NCBI RefSeq assembly: GCF_046524175.1 | Contig: NZ_JBEFZF010000003.1 | Coordinates: forward strand, 434,001-498,000 | From: Spongiivirga sp046524175 | Lineage (GTDB): Bacteria; Bacteroidota; Bacteroidia; Flavobacteriales; Flavobacteriaceae | Length of the DNA stretch: 64,000 nt | Reading direction: 5' to 3' | In this document: piece by piece, positions 9,027-17,507 of the stretch | How the letters are laid out: the number at the start of each line of letters is the position of its first letter | Numbering within the stretch: the stretch's first letter is position 1 | The notes under the pieces: model-generated | The model's input: the letters and a program-made list of their open reading frames with translations, nothing else | Told to the model about the DNA's origin: nothing | Database searches by the model: none | Program-made: the position numbers and the translations under genes

Positions 9027-9953
9027 ATGAAAGTTACGGTTGTAGGTGCAGGTGCTGTAGGAGCAAGTTGTGCTGAGTACATTGCCATAAAAGATTTTGC
9101 TTCGGAAGTTGTATTACTCGATATTAAAGAAGGTTATGCTGAGGGTAAAGCAATGGATTTAATGCAAACTGCTTCCTTAAACGGTTTTGACACTAAAATC
9201 ACAGGTACAACAAACGATTATTTAAAAACTGCTGGTAGTCATATCGCAGTAATTACTAGTGGAATACCTCGTAAACCAGGTATGACGAGGGAAGAATTAA
9301 TTGGCATTAATGCAGGTATCGTAAAATCAGTTTCAGAAAACTTAGTGAAACATTCACCTGATGTTATTTTAATTGTGGTGAGTAACCCTATGGATACCAT
9401 GACCTACCTTGCTCACAAAGTAACTGGCTTACCAAAAAACAGAATTATTGGTATGGGTGGTGCACTAGACAGTGCCCGCTTCAAATATCGCTTAGCTGAG
9501 GCTTTAGAAGCTCCTATATCGGATATTGATGGTATGGTAATTGGCGGTCATAGCGACAAGGGGATGGTGCCATTAACTAGACTAGCAACCAGAAACAGTG
9601 TTTTAGCGTCAGAGTTTTTATCGGAAGAACGATTGAACCAAGTATTAGAAGACACTAAAGTTGGTGGCGCAACACTTACTAAATTACTGGGTACTAGTGC
9701 TTGGTATGCACCCGGGGCAGCAGTAAGCGGATTGGTACAAGCAATTGCATGTGATTTGAAAAAAATGTTCCCATGTTCAGCATTATTAGCAGGTGAATAT
9801 GGGTTAAATGATCTGTGTATTGGGGTACCAGTTATTCTTGGAAAAAACGGTATTGAAAAGATTGTAGAAATTGAATTAAGTGATGCTGAGAAAGCAAAAA
9901 TGCAAGAAAGTGCTGAGGGTGTTAAAAAAACCAACGGACTTTTAGACGTTTAG
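9027..9953 (+). CDS. mdh: malate dehydrogenase (LDH-like class)
   Basis: 308 residues, the usual length. Oxidises L-malate to oxaloacetate with NAD in the TCA cycle. N-terminal Rossmann fold with the glycine motif GAGAVGASCAE and Asp at the end of beta-2 (LLDIKEG), which favours NAD. Substrate loop GIPRKPGMTREE with the substrate-binding arginines; VSNPMD; Arg in DSARFKYRLAE; catalytic His in GGHSDKGMVP. The Arg in the loop (RKPGMTR) indicates malate rather than lactate specificity. Single gene with its own putative promoter and terminator. Confidence 0.97.
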   Translation: MKVTVVGAGAVGASCAEYIAIKDFASEVVLLDIKEGYAEGKAMDLMQTASLNGFDTKITGTTNDYLKTAGSHIAVITSGIPRKPGMTREELIGINAGIVKSVSENLVKHSPDVILIVVSNPMDTMTYLAHKVTGLPKNRIIGMGGALDSARFKYRLAEALEAPISDIDGMVIGGHSDKGMVPLTRLATRNSVLASEFLSEERLNQVLEDTKVGGATLTKLLGTSAWYAPGAAVSGLVQAIACDLKKMFPCSALLAGEYGLNDLCIGVPVILGKNGIEKIVEIELSDAEKAKMQESAEGVKKTNGLLDV

Positions 9954-9976
9954 TATAGTACAACATATTCATTTTT

Positions 9977-10004
9977 AAAGGGCTACATTTATGTGGCCTT
10001 TTTT
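9977..10004 (+). terminator. rho-independent terminator of mdh
   Basis: GGCTACAT/ATGTGGCC stem (one G-U pair) followed by TTTTTT, 24 nt after the mdh stop and just before the next gene. Confidence 0.75.
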
Positions 10005-10017
10005 AATTTAAAATGCT

Positions 10018-10941
10018 ATGAGAAAATTAGTACTGGCAATTATCTTTCTTGTTTGTTTTACGCTATACAACTGTCTTCCTCTTGAAAAGTTTCGTCAAGA
10101 GATTACTATCCAAATAGAAGACAATACAATATCAAAAGAAGAAATACACACTCAATTAAGTAAAAGACTTGATGCCTACGATATTAAACTTATATCGTCT
10201 AAAAACTTAGGCAATAATCAACTAAAATTAGTATGCGGTTTCTACGATGACATTCCTAGTGATGCTGTTATAGTGCTATTAGAAACTCCAGGAAAAATAG
10301 GCTTTCATTTAGGATTAGAACAAAGGCAAATTTCCAAACTGCATAACCAACTTGATCAGCTAATTGCCAGTGAAATTCAAAAAGATACTAGTTTTTTTAA
10401 AGGGGAGTCTAACGAATCTGTTTTTTCTCCAAAATTTAAAAACATAGTGAAAAACTACGTTGGAATATATCAAAATTCAGCCCAACCGATGATCGAATCT
10501 TTTTTAAAAACCAAAACGATTGATTCAATTTTGTCTTCCTATATAACCGACTACACTTATACCTTTAATTATAATAAAGTTCACAACAACATATCACTTT
10601 ATGTATATGATAAAAAAGTATATTTAACAGGAGCTAATATCATCGAAGCTCATCACTCTTTTGATCAAATGGCAAAAAACTCAATTAATATTCAGTTTGA
10701 TGAAATCGGCACTAAAAAGTTCGAAAAACTAACAAATCAGGCCATGTCACAAGGTCGTACAATTCCAATTATATACGAACAACAGCTTTTAGTAAGCCCA
10801 ATGGTAGCTACACCTATAAAAGAAGGTAGTGCTCAAATAACGGGTGTTTTTACTGATAGGGAAATAAAAGAAAAAGTAGCAATATTAAAGTCAGGTACCT
10901 TACCCAAAATTCACGTTAAGTCTGTGACTGTGGTGAAATAA
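10018..10941 (+). CDS. free-standing SecD P1-head-like exported protein
   Basis: 307 residues. The N-terminus is a hydrophobic signal (LVLAIIFLVCFTLYNC), perhaps a lipoprotein signal although YNC is not an ideal lipobox. Residues ~222-305 align with the P1 head of the SecDF encoded 450 nt downstream: INIQFDEIGTKKFEKLTNQA versus VSMQMNTVGAKAWEKLTG; PIKEGSAQITGVFTDREI versus PIPGGSTQIYGQFSLNEA; and ILKSGTLPKI versus VLRAGKLPAK. The middle (KIGFHLGLEQ) resembles the 'QLEFW' strand of SecD. The membrane domain is absent, so it cannot act as a complete SecD. A role in late translocation or as a paralogue of unknown duty is inferred from similarity and position. Confidence 0.75.
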   Translation: MRKLVLAIIFLVCFTLYNCLPLEKFRQEITIQIEDNTISKEEIHTQLSKRLDAYDIKLISSKNLGNNQLKLVCGFYDDIPSDAVIVLLETPGKIGFHLGLEQRQISKLHNQLDQLIASEIQKDTSFFKGESNESVFSPKFKNIVKNYVGIYQNSAQPMIESFLKTKTIDSILSSYITDYTYTFNYNKVHNNISLYVYDKKVYLTGANIIEAHHSFDQMAKNSINIQFDEIGTKKFEKLTNQAMSQGRTIPIIYEQQLLVSPMVATPIKEGSAQITGVFTDREIKEKVAILKSGTLPKIHVKSVTVVK

Positions 10942-10966
10942 CTGGTAGTTAACAATATCCTTTAAC

Positions 10967-11242
10967 TCAAAACATGATAAAATAAAAACCAACTACCACT
11001 GCTAGAATAACGAACCCCAAAAGCACATAAACTTGCTGTTGCTCTTTTCTTTTGTTAAGTAAAAATTCTTGTTTCAACCGCTCTAACTCTTCTTTAGAAA
11101 CTTTTACAAATTCAGGTTTAGCACAAGATTCGTTACCGAAGGCTTCTGTTATTTGTTTTAGCGATTTCTTTTTTCGAATTTGTTTTCTGTTTGACTCAAC
11201 AGATTTCATCATATCACTACCAGGTCCAAATCCAAATGCCAT
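10967..11242 (-). CDS. small C-terminally anchored membrane protein
   Basis: 91 residues: a charged, probably cytoplasmic N-terminal part with a coiled-coil-like stretch (KEELERLKQEFLLNKRKEQQ), then one C-terminal transmembrane helix (VYVLLGFVILAVVVGFYFIM). The start MAFGFGPGSDMMKSVESNRK is typical of a small conserved flavobacterial protein of unknown function. It lies convergent to the SecD-like gene and divergent from secDF. Confidence 0.7.
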   Translation of the reverse strand: MAFGFGPGSDMMKSVESNRKQIRKKKSLKQITEAFGNESCAKPEFVKVSKEELERLKQEFLLNKRKEQQQVYVLLGFVILAVVVGFYFIMF

Positions 11243-11324
11243 CGTTAGTTTCTTAAATTAACTTAGTAAATATACTCCCAATCAAATACATTGTGTAAAA
11301 TGGCCTACTTAAACCCCAAAATAA

Positions 11325-11355
11325 TTGGCTATTCTTGATTGAAATAATATATTTG
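11325..11355 (+). promoter_or_regulatory. putative secDF promoter (TTG-N20-TATATTTG)
   Basis: TTG at 11325-11327, a 20-nt spacer, then TATATTTG at 11348-11355. This fits the Bacteroidota sigma-A consensus (TTTG / TAnnTTTG). It leaves a leader of about 35 nt to the secDF ATG. Confidence 0.6.
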
Positions 11356-11395
11356 CTCGTTTTAAAAAAATCACAGTAATATAATAACGTAAAAC

Positions 11396-14371
11396 ATGCA
11401 AAATAAGGGACTCGTTCGGCTATTTGCAATCTTGTTCACTCTGGTAAGTATTTACCAGCTGTCATTTACTTTTGTAAGTAGTAAAGTTGAAGGTGAAGCA
11501 GAGGATTTCGCAGTAAGCAAAATTGCCGATAATGTTGATGGATATTTAGCAAAACGCGATAGCATCGAAGTAAAATACCTAGATTCTATCGGAAACTTGA
11601 AGGTATATGATATTGGAATTGCCGATTATACCTACAACGAAGTAAAGCAGTTAGAACTTAACAAGGGACTTGACCTTAAAGGTGGTATCGATGTTACCTT
11701 ACAGATTTCTGTAAAAGACATATTAAAAGGTCTTGCTAACAACACGAAAGAGCCTAACTTCAACAGTGCTTTAGAAAGAGCTGATGAACTGCAGACGCAA
11801 TCTTCTGATCCTTACGTTGAGTCATTTTTTGAAGCGTTTGACGAAGTCTCGGCCGGTTCAATAGGGCTATCAGATCCCGATATTTTTGCAACCAAAGAAT
11901 TATACGGTACTGTCAATGCAGGTGATAGCAACGACAAGGTACAGGGTGAGATTCGTACGAAAATCGATGAGGCAATTGTTTCTGCATTCGAAGTATTACG
12001 TAAGCGTATTGACCAATTTGGTGTTACACAACCTAACATTCAGCGTGAAGGACAATCCGGACGAATTATTGTTCAACTTCCTGGTGTCAAGGATGTAGAC
12101 CGTGCAAAAAGATTACTACAAAGTACTGCCCAATTAGAGTTTTGGCAAACTGCACAACCAGCAGCATTCCAAACATTTATTGCAGCTGCAAATCAAAAAT
12201 TGATTGAATTACAGCCAAAATCAGCCGAAGAGATTGTTGAAGATGAAAAGTCAGAAATCGACTCCTTATTAGGTGATGTGGTTCAAGATTCAGTTAGTAC
12301 GCCACAAGCAAGTCCACTTTTCGAAGTATTTAGCTACTCACCATACGGTGTTGGTATTGGTACTGCTGCTATTAAGGACACCGCTCGTGTAGGCGAGTAC
12401 CTTCGTATGCCGGAAATTACTCAACTCTTGGGACAAGAACTTCGTTATACTAAATTCGCTTGGGGTAAGGCCGAAGCAAATTCTGAAGTGGTTCCATTGT
12501 ATGCATTACAAGCGAATCGCGATAAAAAGCCTCCTTTGAGTGGTGGTGTTGTGGTTGATGCTTCGCAATCATACGACCAGCAAGGTAAACCTGCAGTATC
12601 TATGCAAATGAATACGGTGGGCGCTAAAGCTTGGGAAAAATTAACAGGCAAGGTTTTTGAAGAGAATGGCTATATCGCTATTGTACTGGATAACATTGTG
12701 TATTCTGCACCTCGGTCAAACGGACCAATTCCTGGCGGAAGTACTCAAATTTACGGTCAGTTTAGCTTAAATGAAGCAATTGACCTAGCCAACGTGTTGC
12801 GTGCGGGTAAACTTCCTGCTAAAGCAGACCTTATCTCATATGAGGTGGTTGGACCCTCACTTGGTCAAGAAGCTATTGATAGCGGTTTAATGTCATTTTT
12901 AATCGCATTGGTGCTAGTGCTCCTATGGATGGTTTTCTACTACGGAAAAGCTGGTCTTTTTGCTGATGTTGCCTTAGCACTGAACATAGTATTAATCTTC
13001 GGGGTATTAGTGAGCTTCGGTGCCGTATTAACCTTACCGGGTATTGCAGGTATCGTATTAACGATTGGTATGTCAGTGGATGCGAACGTACTATTATTTG
13101 AACGTGTTCGTGAAGAACTTGCAAAAGGTAAAGGAAACAAACAAGCTGTAGAATATGCATTTAGCTGGAAAGGGGCAATGTCTTCCATCATTGATGCGAA
13201 CATTACCACTGGACTTACAGCACTCATATTATTCGCATTTGGTAGTGGTCCGATTAAAGGTTTTGCTACGACATTAATCATAGGTATTCTCACCTCATTA
13301 TTCACCGCAATATTTATTACTCGTCTGTTAATAGACTGGTACTTAAACAAAGGTAAATCGCTAGATTTTTCTACAACTATTACTAAAAACCTGTTTAGAA
13401 ATATGACGATTAACTTTATCAATAAGCGTAAAGTTGCGTATGTCATTTCTGGAATATTAGTAGCTGTCAGTGTATTCTCGTTATTCTTTGGTAACAAATT
13501 AAATGAAGGGGTCGATTTTGCAGGTGGACGTTCGTTCCAGGTTCGCTTTGCCGATGCAGTGAATCCTGAAGAGGTAAAGGAAAATGTGATTGCTGCTTTT
13601 GAAAGTGCAGAAGTAAAGACCTTTGGAGCTGATAACCAATTAAAAATCACAACTAAGTACAAAGTTGATGAAGTAGGTCTTGAAGTAGATGAAGAAATTC
13701 AACAAAAATTATTTGAATCTGTACAAAGTTATTTACCGGATGGAATGACCTATCAGTCGTTTAAACCTGGTGATGATAGCAATACGGCAAAAATGGGTAT
13801 TATGAAAACCTTCAAGGTCAGCCCAACAATCGCTGATGATATTAAAACCAATTCATTATATGCGGTATTTGGGTCTCTACTAGTTGTTTTTCTATATATC
13901 TTATTCCGTTTTAGAAAGTGGCAATTTAGTTTAGGTGCTGTTGCGGCCGTTTTCCACGATGTTTTGATCGTACTTGGTATCTTCTCACTTACATGGAGAA
14001 TAATGCCATTTAACATGGAAATAGATCAAGCATTTATTGCAGCAATCCTTACGGTGATTGGTTACTCTTTAAATGATACGGTGGTTGTATTTGACCGTAT
14101 TCGTGAGTTTGCAAACGATCATAGTTCTTGGAAATATGCTAAGATTGTAAACGGTGCGTTAAACAGTACATTAAGTAGAACCTTAAACACCTCGCTTACT
14201 ACTTTAGTGGTATTATTGGCCATCTTCATTTTTGGTGGTGAATCCATCCGAGGATTTATGTTCGCATTGATTGTTGGGGTTATCGTAGGTACGTACTCAT
14301 CGATGTTTATTGCAACCCCTATTATGTATGACACCACCAATAAAGGTGACGAAAGCAAGAAAAAAGAATAG
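11396..14371 (+). CDS. secDF: protein translocase subunit SecDF (fused)
   Basis: 991 residues. Fused SecD and SecF, the common form in Bacteroidota. It uses proton flow to complete export of proteins through SecYEG. SecD part: N-terminal membrane helix, P1 domain (GLDLKGGIDVTLQIS; RIDQFGVTQPNIQREG; DNIVYSAPRSNGPIPGGSTQ; VLRAGKLPA), then six membrane helices with the conserved MSVDANVLLFERVREEL. SecF part (from ~660): membrane helix, GVDFAGGRSFQVRF, then further helices with the matching NDTVVVFDRIREF. Own promoter and a strong terminator. Confidence 0.97.
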   Translation: MQNKGLVRLFAILFTLVSIYQLSFTFVSSKVEGEAEDFAVSKIADNVDGYLAKRDSIEVKYLDSIGNLKVYDIGIADYTYNEVKQLELNKGLDLKGGIDVTLQISVKDILKGLANNTKEPNFNSALERADELQTQSSDPYVESFFEAFDEVSAGSIGLSDPDIFATKELYGTVNAGDSNDKVQGEIRTKIDEAIVSAFEVLRKRIDQFGVTQPNIQREGQSGRIIVQLPGVKDVDRAKRLLQSTAQLEFWQTAQPAAFQTFIAAANQKLIELQPKSAEEIVEDEKSEIDSLLGDVVQDSVSTPQASPLFEVFSYSPYGVGIGTAAIKDTARVGEYLRMPEITQLLGQELRYTKFAWGKAEANSEVVPLYALQANRDKKPPLSGGVVVDASQSYDQQGKPAVSMQMNTVGAKAWEKLTGKVFEENGYIAIVLDNIVYSAPRSNGPIPGGSTQIYGQFSLNEAIDLANVLRAGKLPAKADLISYEVVGPSLGQEAIDSGLMSFLIALVLVLLWMVFYYGKAGLFADVALALNIVLIFGVLVSFGAVLTLPGIAGIVLTIGMSVDANVLLFERVREELAKGKGNKQAVEYAFSWKGAMSSIIDANITTGLTALILFAFGSGPIKGFATTLIIGILTSLFTAIFITRLLIDWYLNKGKSLDFSTTITKNLFRNMTINFINKRKVAYVISGILVAVSVFSLFFGNKLNEGVDFAGGRSFQVRFADAVNPEEVKENVIAAFESAEVKTFGADNQLKITTKYKVDEVGLEVDEEIQQKLFESVQSYLPDGMTYQSFKPGDDSNTAKMGIMKTFKVSPTIADDIKTNSLYAVFGSLLVVFLYILFRFRKWQFSLGAVAAVFHDVLIVLGIFSLTWRIMPFNMEIDQAFIAAILTVIGYSLNDTVVVFDRIREFANDHSSWKYAKIVNGALNSTLSRTLNTSLTTLVVLLAIFIFGGESIRGFMFALIVGVIVGTYSSMFIATPIMYDTTNKGDESKKKE

Positions 14372-14409
14372 GATTATTTAGTAATAATAATCTGGCTAAT
14401 TCAAATAGG

Positions 14410-14438
14410 AAAAGCCCTGACAGTGTCAGGGCTTTTTT
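14410..14438 (+). terminator. rho-independent terminator of secDF
   Basis: Stem AAAAGCCCTGA/TCAGGGCTTTT with a CAGTG loop and a T-run, about 40 nt after the secDF stop. Confidence 0.9.
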
Positions 14439-14479
14439 GATTATAAATGTATATGCTTAATCCAACTTTAAATCAATAC

Positions 14480-15931
14480 TTAAGCTGGTTGCATTACAGA
14501 TGTCAATGATTTTTCTAATAAATCTTTCATTTTAAAATCACCATTATTGCCTAAGGTTGGTAGCCAATTGCGGTTCGCTCCTAAATACGAATGTTGATCT
14601 AGTTCTAACAAACCGAGAATCACTTCGCAAGTGATGGTCGCTCCTACTGGTCCAAGTCCCTCTCCGGGATTAAAACCTTGCTTGTCTTCACGACCAATTA
14701 CCTCAGCCTCTGCTAAAATGTAGTACCATAACGGAATACCATAATCAAGATCGATGTTATTCGCTTGAATTTGATTTTTAACAAAATTCTTCACTTGATC
14801 AATCTCCGCCTGCGGCCTGCCTATTTTTTCGGCAACAAATTCTCCTGAAGGCAATAGGAAGCTTTGTCCCCTTAAAAGGTTTCGCGTCGCCAAAGACTTC
14901 ATTGCGGCCGGTGTTTGCGGTGGTAAAAATGGTAACGCCAATAAGGTGCTTGCCATTTGTGTATCCATTTTTCCAGACCGTTGGTAGGTACCATCAAAAT
15001 CAAAGAACCGCTCCCAATGCACCACTTGATCTTCATTAGCCAATCTAGTAAAACCCCGACCTACAGATGCGGAGAACAGATCGTGCGTTGCACCCCCATT
15101 TTGAAGTGTCACCTCTTGCGTGATCATTGAATGGCCAAAACGGTATGATGCTACCGAGAACTCAACTGGCATAAACGATCTTCCTGACGGACAATACCAC
15201 TTTCTTCCTTTTCCTAAAATAGTATCTACTGCAACTTCACCTGCTATGGTTGGTAAAAACTCATTAACCACAATCCATTGATAGTGCCAAGTAGCAAGGC
15301 GTCTTGCCTCTTCATAATTTTCTTTATCAGAATGCTCAGGATGCGCTGCTTCAACATCATTATATACTTCGTTGTAGAAACGAATGAATGCTAATTGCAA
15401 CTGTGATACAATTCTGTTTTCATCATTGCGCGGGTCACCAATCATCGCTCTCCCCTGCCCATTCCTGGCCAGATCATGTTTTTCAAGATCAGGCCCTTGA
15501 CCAATATTATTATTCGTTTCTCCTGTTAACAAACGCATCGAGTCGTTTTCATATAAAAAAGGTTCGTCTTCAGGCCCCTCCCCGAAAATACAGTCAAGAT
15601 CTAAGGCTGGTGTTCTAAAGTTTTCAATCTCATTTGGATTGTTAACCCTATCAACTGATGATGTAGTATCTAAAGTAATATCATGATCAATAAACTGCCC
15701 TAGATAGATCATACCTAAAGGTACTTCATCGGCAGTTTCAGCGTTATTCCCTTCGTCCATAGGCCCACCTACTTTACCTAATTCAATAAGCACATTCGGA
15801 TTGACCCAAAGTGGGGGATGATTTTGAAAAATTCGACCAAACCGGCCCTCTCTTTCTTTGTTAATAGAATCGTGATAGCATAGAAATTCTTGCCCAGGAT
15901 TTACCTGCATTCCGTGATGATTTTGTGACAT
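14480..15931 (-). CDS. animal-type haem peroxidase family protein
   Basis: 483 residues. Carries the hallmarks of the animal haem peroxidase (peroxidase-cyclooxygenase) superfamily: distal His in LGQFIDHDITLD, the helix QLAFIRFYNEVYNDV, WHYQWIVVNEFLPTIAG, and the proximal His in FSVASYRFGHSMI with the upstream Arg of that motif. Family members oxidise halides or organic donors with peroxide. No signal peptide is seen (MSQNHHGMQVNPGQ), so it is probably cytosolic or exported by an unknown route. Shorter than animal enzymes and with no accessory domains. Monocistronic. Substrate unknown. Confidence 0.9.
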   Translation of the reverse strand: MSQNHHGMQVNPGQEFLCYHDSINKEREGRFGRIFQNHPPLWVNPNVLIELGKVGGPMDEGNNAETADEVPLGMIYLGQFIDHDITLDTTSSVDRVNNPNEIENFRTPALDLDCIFGEGPEDEPFLYENDSMRLLTGETNNNIGQGPDLEKHDLARNGQGRAMIGDPRNDENRIVSQLQLAFIRFYNEVYNDVEAAHPEHSDKENYEEARRLATWHYQWIVVNEFLPTIAGEVAVDTILGKGRKWYCPSGRSFMPVEFSVASYRFGHSMITQEVTLQNGGATHDLFSASVGRGFTRLANEDQVVHWERFFDFDGTYQRSGKMDTQMASTLLALPFLPPQTPAAMKSLATRNLLRGQSFLLPSGEFVAEKIGRPQAEIDQVKNFVKNQIQANNIDLDYGIPLWYYILAEAEVIGREDKQGFNPGEGLGPVGATITCEVILGLLELDQHSYLGANRNWLPTLGNNGDFKMKDLLEKSLTSVMQPA

Positions 15932-16060
15932 GGTTTTTGGTTTAAATGATTAACACCACAAAATTCACTCAATATCAGCAAGATAACTCAAGGAAATAAA
16001 TGGAATTTCGCACCGGATTATTCTAGATCGTAAGGGGGAAAAGTACAGTAAAACTGCCTG

Positions 16061-16417
16061 TTAGTAGAATTTTTTGTCCCGTACATCGAAAGCATTTTTC
16101 AACACTTCTTCTAAAACCGTCTGATTAATTTCTTCTAAGCTTTTATACCGAAGTGATTTCATCACCTTTCTATTGGCACTAGTTAAATGTTCTAAATGAA
16201 CGGTTATATAACCGGCATTCCAAAAACCTACATCAACATAATCCTTAGTGTGATTTAAATAACAAAAAGGGCGTTTTCCAAAATAGTAAAAGGGAATTTT
16301 ATACTTATACTGAAGCTCAACCTCATCAAATAACTTTTCAATGGTGCTTTGAAGGTGCAACAAAATGGCCCTAAATGGTTCAGGTTGCTCTAAAATATAT
16401 CGTTCTGCAGGATTCAT
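16061..16417 (-). CDS. DUF1801 (YdhG-like) protein
   Basis: 118 residues. Matches the DUF1801 fold by NPAERYILEQPEPFRAIL, YKIPFYYFGKRPFCYLN and a C-terminal 'LRYKSLEEIN' segment. Function of the family is not settled. A second, distinct DUF1801 protein is encoded at 57064-57471. Divergent from the membrane-protein operon starting at 16526. Confidence 0.8.
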   Translation of the reverse strand: MNPAERYILEQPEPFRAILLHLQSTIEKLFDEVELQYKYKIPFYYFGKRPFCYLNHTKDYVDVGFWNAGYITVHLEHLTSANRKVMKSLRYKSLEEINQTVLEEVLKNAFDVRDKKFY

Positions 16418-16498
16418 TGGTCCAAGAAAATTATTCGAATACCAAATTAATTCAAAAAAATAATCTTAAAAAAAGTGGTAATCCAAATAATTATTATT

Positions 16499-16517
16499 TA
16501 CTTTGTATTTCAAAGTA
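16499..16517. promoter_or_regulatory. perfect inverted repeat TACTTTG-N5-CAAAGTA (operator copy 1)
   Basis: Seven-base arms with spacer TATTT, ending 8 nt before the ATG at 16526. Recurs with spacer AAATA at 17473-17491, ahead of creD. Both are followed by CTTT and an AT-rich run. Most likely the binding site of the winged-helix regulator encoded between them (inference). Confidence 0.65.
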
Positions 16518-16525
16518 CTTTTAAT

Positions 16526-17134
16526 ATGGAATCAAAAGACTATTTAAAAGATATTTCTGAAATAAAAGATATGATGACTCGATCGTCCCGTTTTATTTCA
16601 TTAAGTGGGTTGTCTGGAATACTTGCAGGTATTTATGCCCTTATTGGCGCCGCGGTTGCTTATTGGCTGGTCACCACGTCTAACCAAGGCTACTTAATTC
16701 TTGACGGCTACGTATTTAACTTGGTGTTACTCGATCTATTTCTTGTTGCCTTTTTCAGTGTGATTACTGCTATTTACCTATCAACAAGAAAGGCCAAAAA
16801 AAATGGTGAAAAAATGTGGGATACCAGCGCCCGCAGGTTGGTTATTAATTTCTTGATTCCGTTAGTTGCCGGGGGCCTTTATATTTTGATCATTCTCAAC
16901 CAACAAAAATATGGACAAACCGGTGCTTTAATGCTCATTTTCTATGGCATAGCGCTTATAAACGCTTCTAAGTATAGCATTGGTGACATCCGCTATTTAG
17001 GATTAATTGAGATCGCACTTGGATTAATTTGTGCGCTCTTGCCTGGTTATGGTTTTTGGCTATGGGTGGTTGGTTTTGGATTGATGCATATTATTTACGG
17101 AACAATCATGTATTTTAAATATGAACGGCAATAG
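16526..17134 (+). CDS. multi-pass membrane protein of the creD cluster
   Basis: 202 residues from the ATG at 16526; the longer frame would start inside the operator region. After a cytoplasmic N-terminal helix (SKDYLKDISEIKDMMTRSSR) come six or so membrane segments: LSGILAGIYALIGAAVAYWL, then LVLLDLFLVAFFSVITAIYL, LVINFLIPLVAGGLYILIIL, and others. No enzymatic motif recognised. It is followed after 27 nt by a winged-helix regulator and then creD, an arrangement I believe is recurrent in Bacteroidota. The function is unknown, perhaps envelope-related like CreD. Confidence 0.85.
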   Translation: MESKDYLKDISEIKDMMTRSSRFISLSGLSGILAGIYALIGAAVAYWLVTTSNQGYLILDGYVFNLVLLDLFLVAFFSVITAIYLSTRKAKKNGEKMWDTSARRLVINFLIPLVAGGLYILIILNQQKYGQTGALMLIFYGIALINASKYSIGDIRYLGLIEIALGLICALLPGYGFWLWVVGFGLMHIIYGTIMYFKYERQ

Positions 17135-17161
17135 CAATTCCTGCCTGCGTGGGGATACGAT

Positions 17162-17452
17162 ATGGGACTCATAAACAACATAAATAAAGCCTTTGACCAC
17201 CGAATACGGTTGGGTATTATGTCGATCTTAATGGTCAACGAATACGCCGATTTTAAAATGCTGAAAGCGCTATTGGATGTAACCGACGGTAATTTGGCTA
17301 GCCATGTAAAAGCCCTGGAAAAGTCAGCATACATTAAAGTAGAAAAATCATTTATTGATCGAAAACCAAACACAAAATACAGCGTTACCCCATTAGGACG
17401 TGCTGCTTTTAAAAAACATATAGAAGCCTTGGAAAAGCTTATTGGAAAATAA
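17162..17452 (+). CDS. winged-helix transcriptional regulator (HTH_34/MarR-ArsR-like)
   Basis: 96 residues, a single winged-helix domain. Pattern: FDHRIRLGIMSILMVNEYAD (helix 1), FKMLKALLDVTDGNLASHVK (helix-turn-helix), ALEKSAYIKVEKSFIDRKPN then TKYSVTPLGRAAF (beta wing). This is the compact type that acts as a dimer without a separate ligand domain. It sits between two copies of a perfect 7-bp dyad (16499 and 17473), so it is probably the autoregulator of this cluster and of creD. What it responds to cannot be read from the sequence. Confidence 0.9.
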   Translation: MGLINNINKAFDHRIRLGIMSILMVNEYADFKMLKALLDVTDGNLASHVKALEKSAYIKVEKSFIDRKPNTKYSVTPLGRAAFKKHIEALEKLIGK

Positions 17453-17472
17453 CATCATTTTTTTTAATCATT

Positions 17473-17491
17473 TACTTTGAAATACAAAGTA
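17473..17491. promoter_or_regulatory. perfect inverted repeat TACTTTG-N5-CAAAGTA (operator copy 2)
   Basis: Arms identical to copy 1, spacer AAATA; ends 16 nt before the creD ATG. Its separate presence suggests that creD has its own regulated promoter besides read-through from upstream. Confidence 0.65.
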
Positions 17492-17507
17492 CTTTAAATA
17501 TATAACT

